46,416 nt of DNA from an uncultured Alphaproteobacteria bacterium (GTDB lineage: Bacteria > Pseudomonadota > Alphaproteobacteria > RF32 > CAG-239): positions 1 through 46,416 of the forward strand of contig CANPYS010000014.1 of assembly GCA_947588655.1 (NCBI GenBank). Reading direction: 5' to 3'. Positions within the stretch are counted from its first letter, which is position 1. Each line of letters begins with the position of its first letter. This document shows positions 46,348 through 46,416 of this stretch, piece by piece. A program made the position numbers and the translations under genes. Under the pieces are notes generated by a model that was given only the letters and a program-made list of their open reading frames with translations, searched no databases and was not told where the DNA came from.

Positions 46348-46416
46348 TAATGTATCAAAATAATAAGTTTTTTAACGGTGCAAGAAGTCTCCGACTTCTT
46401 GTCTTGCTTGTAAGGG
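46341..46416. repeat. Tandem repeat unit, copy 2
   Basis: Identical to 46101-46176. The window ends inside it, so the array may continue. Confidence 0.9.

Noticed and set aside
46098-46358. 86-codon minus-strand open frame
   Set aside because: It is the translation of tRNA-Pro flanks and the tandem repeat, including the partial tRNA copy.

Overview
The window looks like chromosomal DNA of an AT-rich (roughly 40% GC by eye), Gram-negative bacterium. Uncultured host-associated Alphaproteobacteria fit best, because of a DUF6362-type phage gene next to the terminase, lipoprotein spanins, UppP/XseA/PBP1A-type housekeeping genes, and a family of cysteine-rich secreted proteins of a kind I associate with gut alphaproteobacterial genomes. 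This placement is an inference from gene content only.

Layout. (1) 1-3.4 kb is a locus of cysteine-rich secreted paralogues: one cut by the window edge, one truncated, one full length. It also holds an XRE-type regulator, REP-like hairpins, and a repeated cassette that reads as two divergent promoters with operator-like palindromes. A further full-length paralogue with the same upstream region lies in inverted orientation at 25.2-26.7 kb. (2) 3.4-8.6 kb holds tRNA-Leu(CAG), the leftward cluster xseA / M23 peptidase / uppP, two small unknown rightward genes, a family 2 glycosyltransferase and tRNA-Phe(GAA). (3) 9.0-22.4 kb is a compact podovirus-like block. It has a LexA/CI-like repressor on the minus strand, then rightward packaging, portal, scaffold, capsid, connector, ejection, fibre and lysis genes (holin candidates, endolysin, Rz/Rz1). 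No integrase or replication gene is visible. (4) 22.3-33.9 kb is mostly housekeeping: ugd, an EamA transporter, a Spy/CpxP-like protein, the inverted cysteine-rich paralogue, a PBP1A-type enzyme, polA, a prephenate dehydratase, apt, a membrane protein and a SnoaL-like protein. (5) 34.0-41.6 kb is a rightward TetR-linked operon. It encodes a membrane metallophosphoesterase, a small membrane protein, a PEP-synthase-like phosphotransferase, TetR, an aldo/keto reductase, three enzymes carrying export signals (flavodoxin-fold reductase, ABM monooxygenase, amidohydrolase) and a tautomerase. (6) 41.7-45.9 kb is a leftward, translationally coupled five-gene defence island: a DpnII-type restriction-modification system with two adenine methylases and the nuclease, followed by a DUF262 protein and a HEPN protein. 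(7) 46.0-46.4 kb holds tRNA-Pro(GGG) and a partial second tRNA-Pro copy in a 240-bp tandem repeat.

How the parts work together. The cysteine-rich genes appear to share one promoter/operator design, possibly read by the XRE protein encoded among them, and their inverted arrangement could let recombination flip the 24 kb between. The phage block has a promoter with helically phased repeats followed by two leader terminators, so its structural genes may be run by activation plus antitermination. The TetR operon has tandem palindromic operators over its promoter and appears to place a redox and ring-processing pathway in the periplasm. The restriction island pairs GATC cutting with a HEPN ribonuclease candidate. 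The strongest candidates for something undescribed are the GTA-like phage block, the shared divergent promoter cassette with its structured leader, the exported redox operon, and the DpnII-DUF262-HEPN operon.
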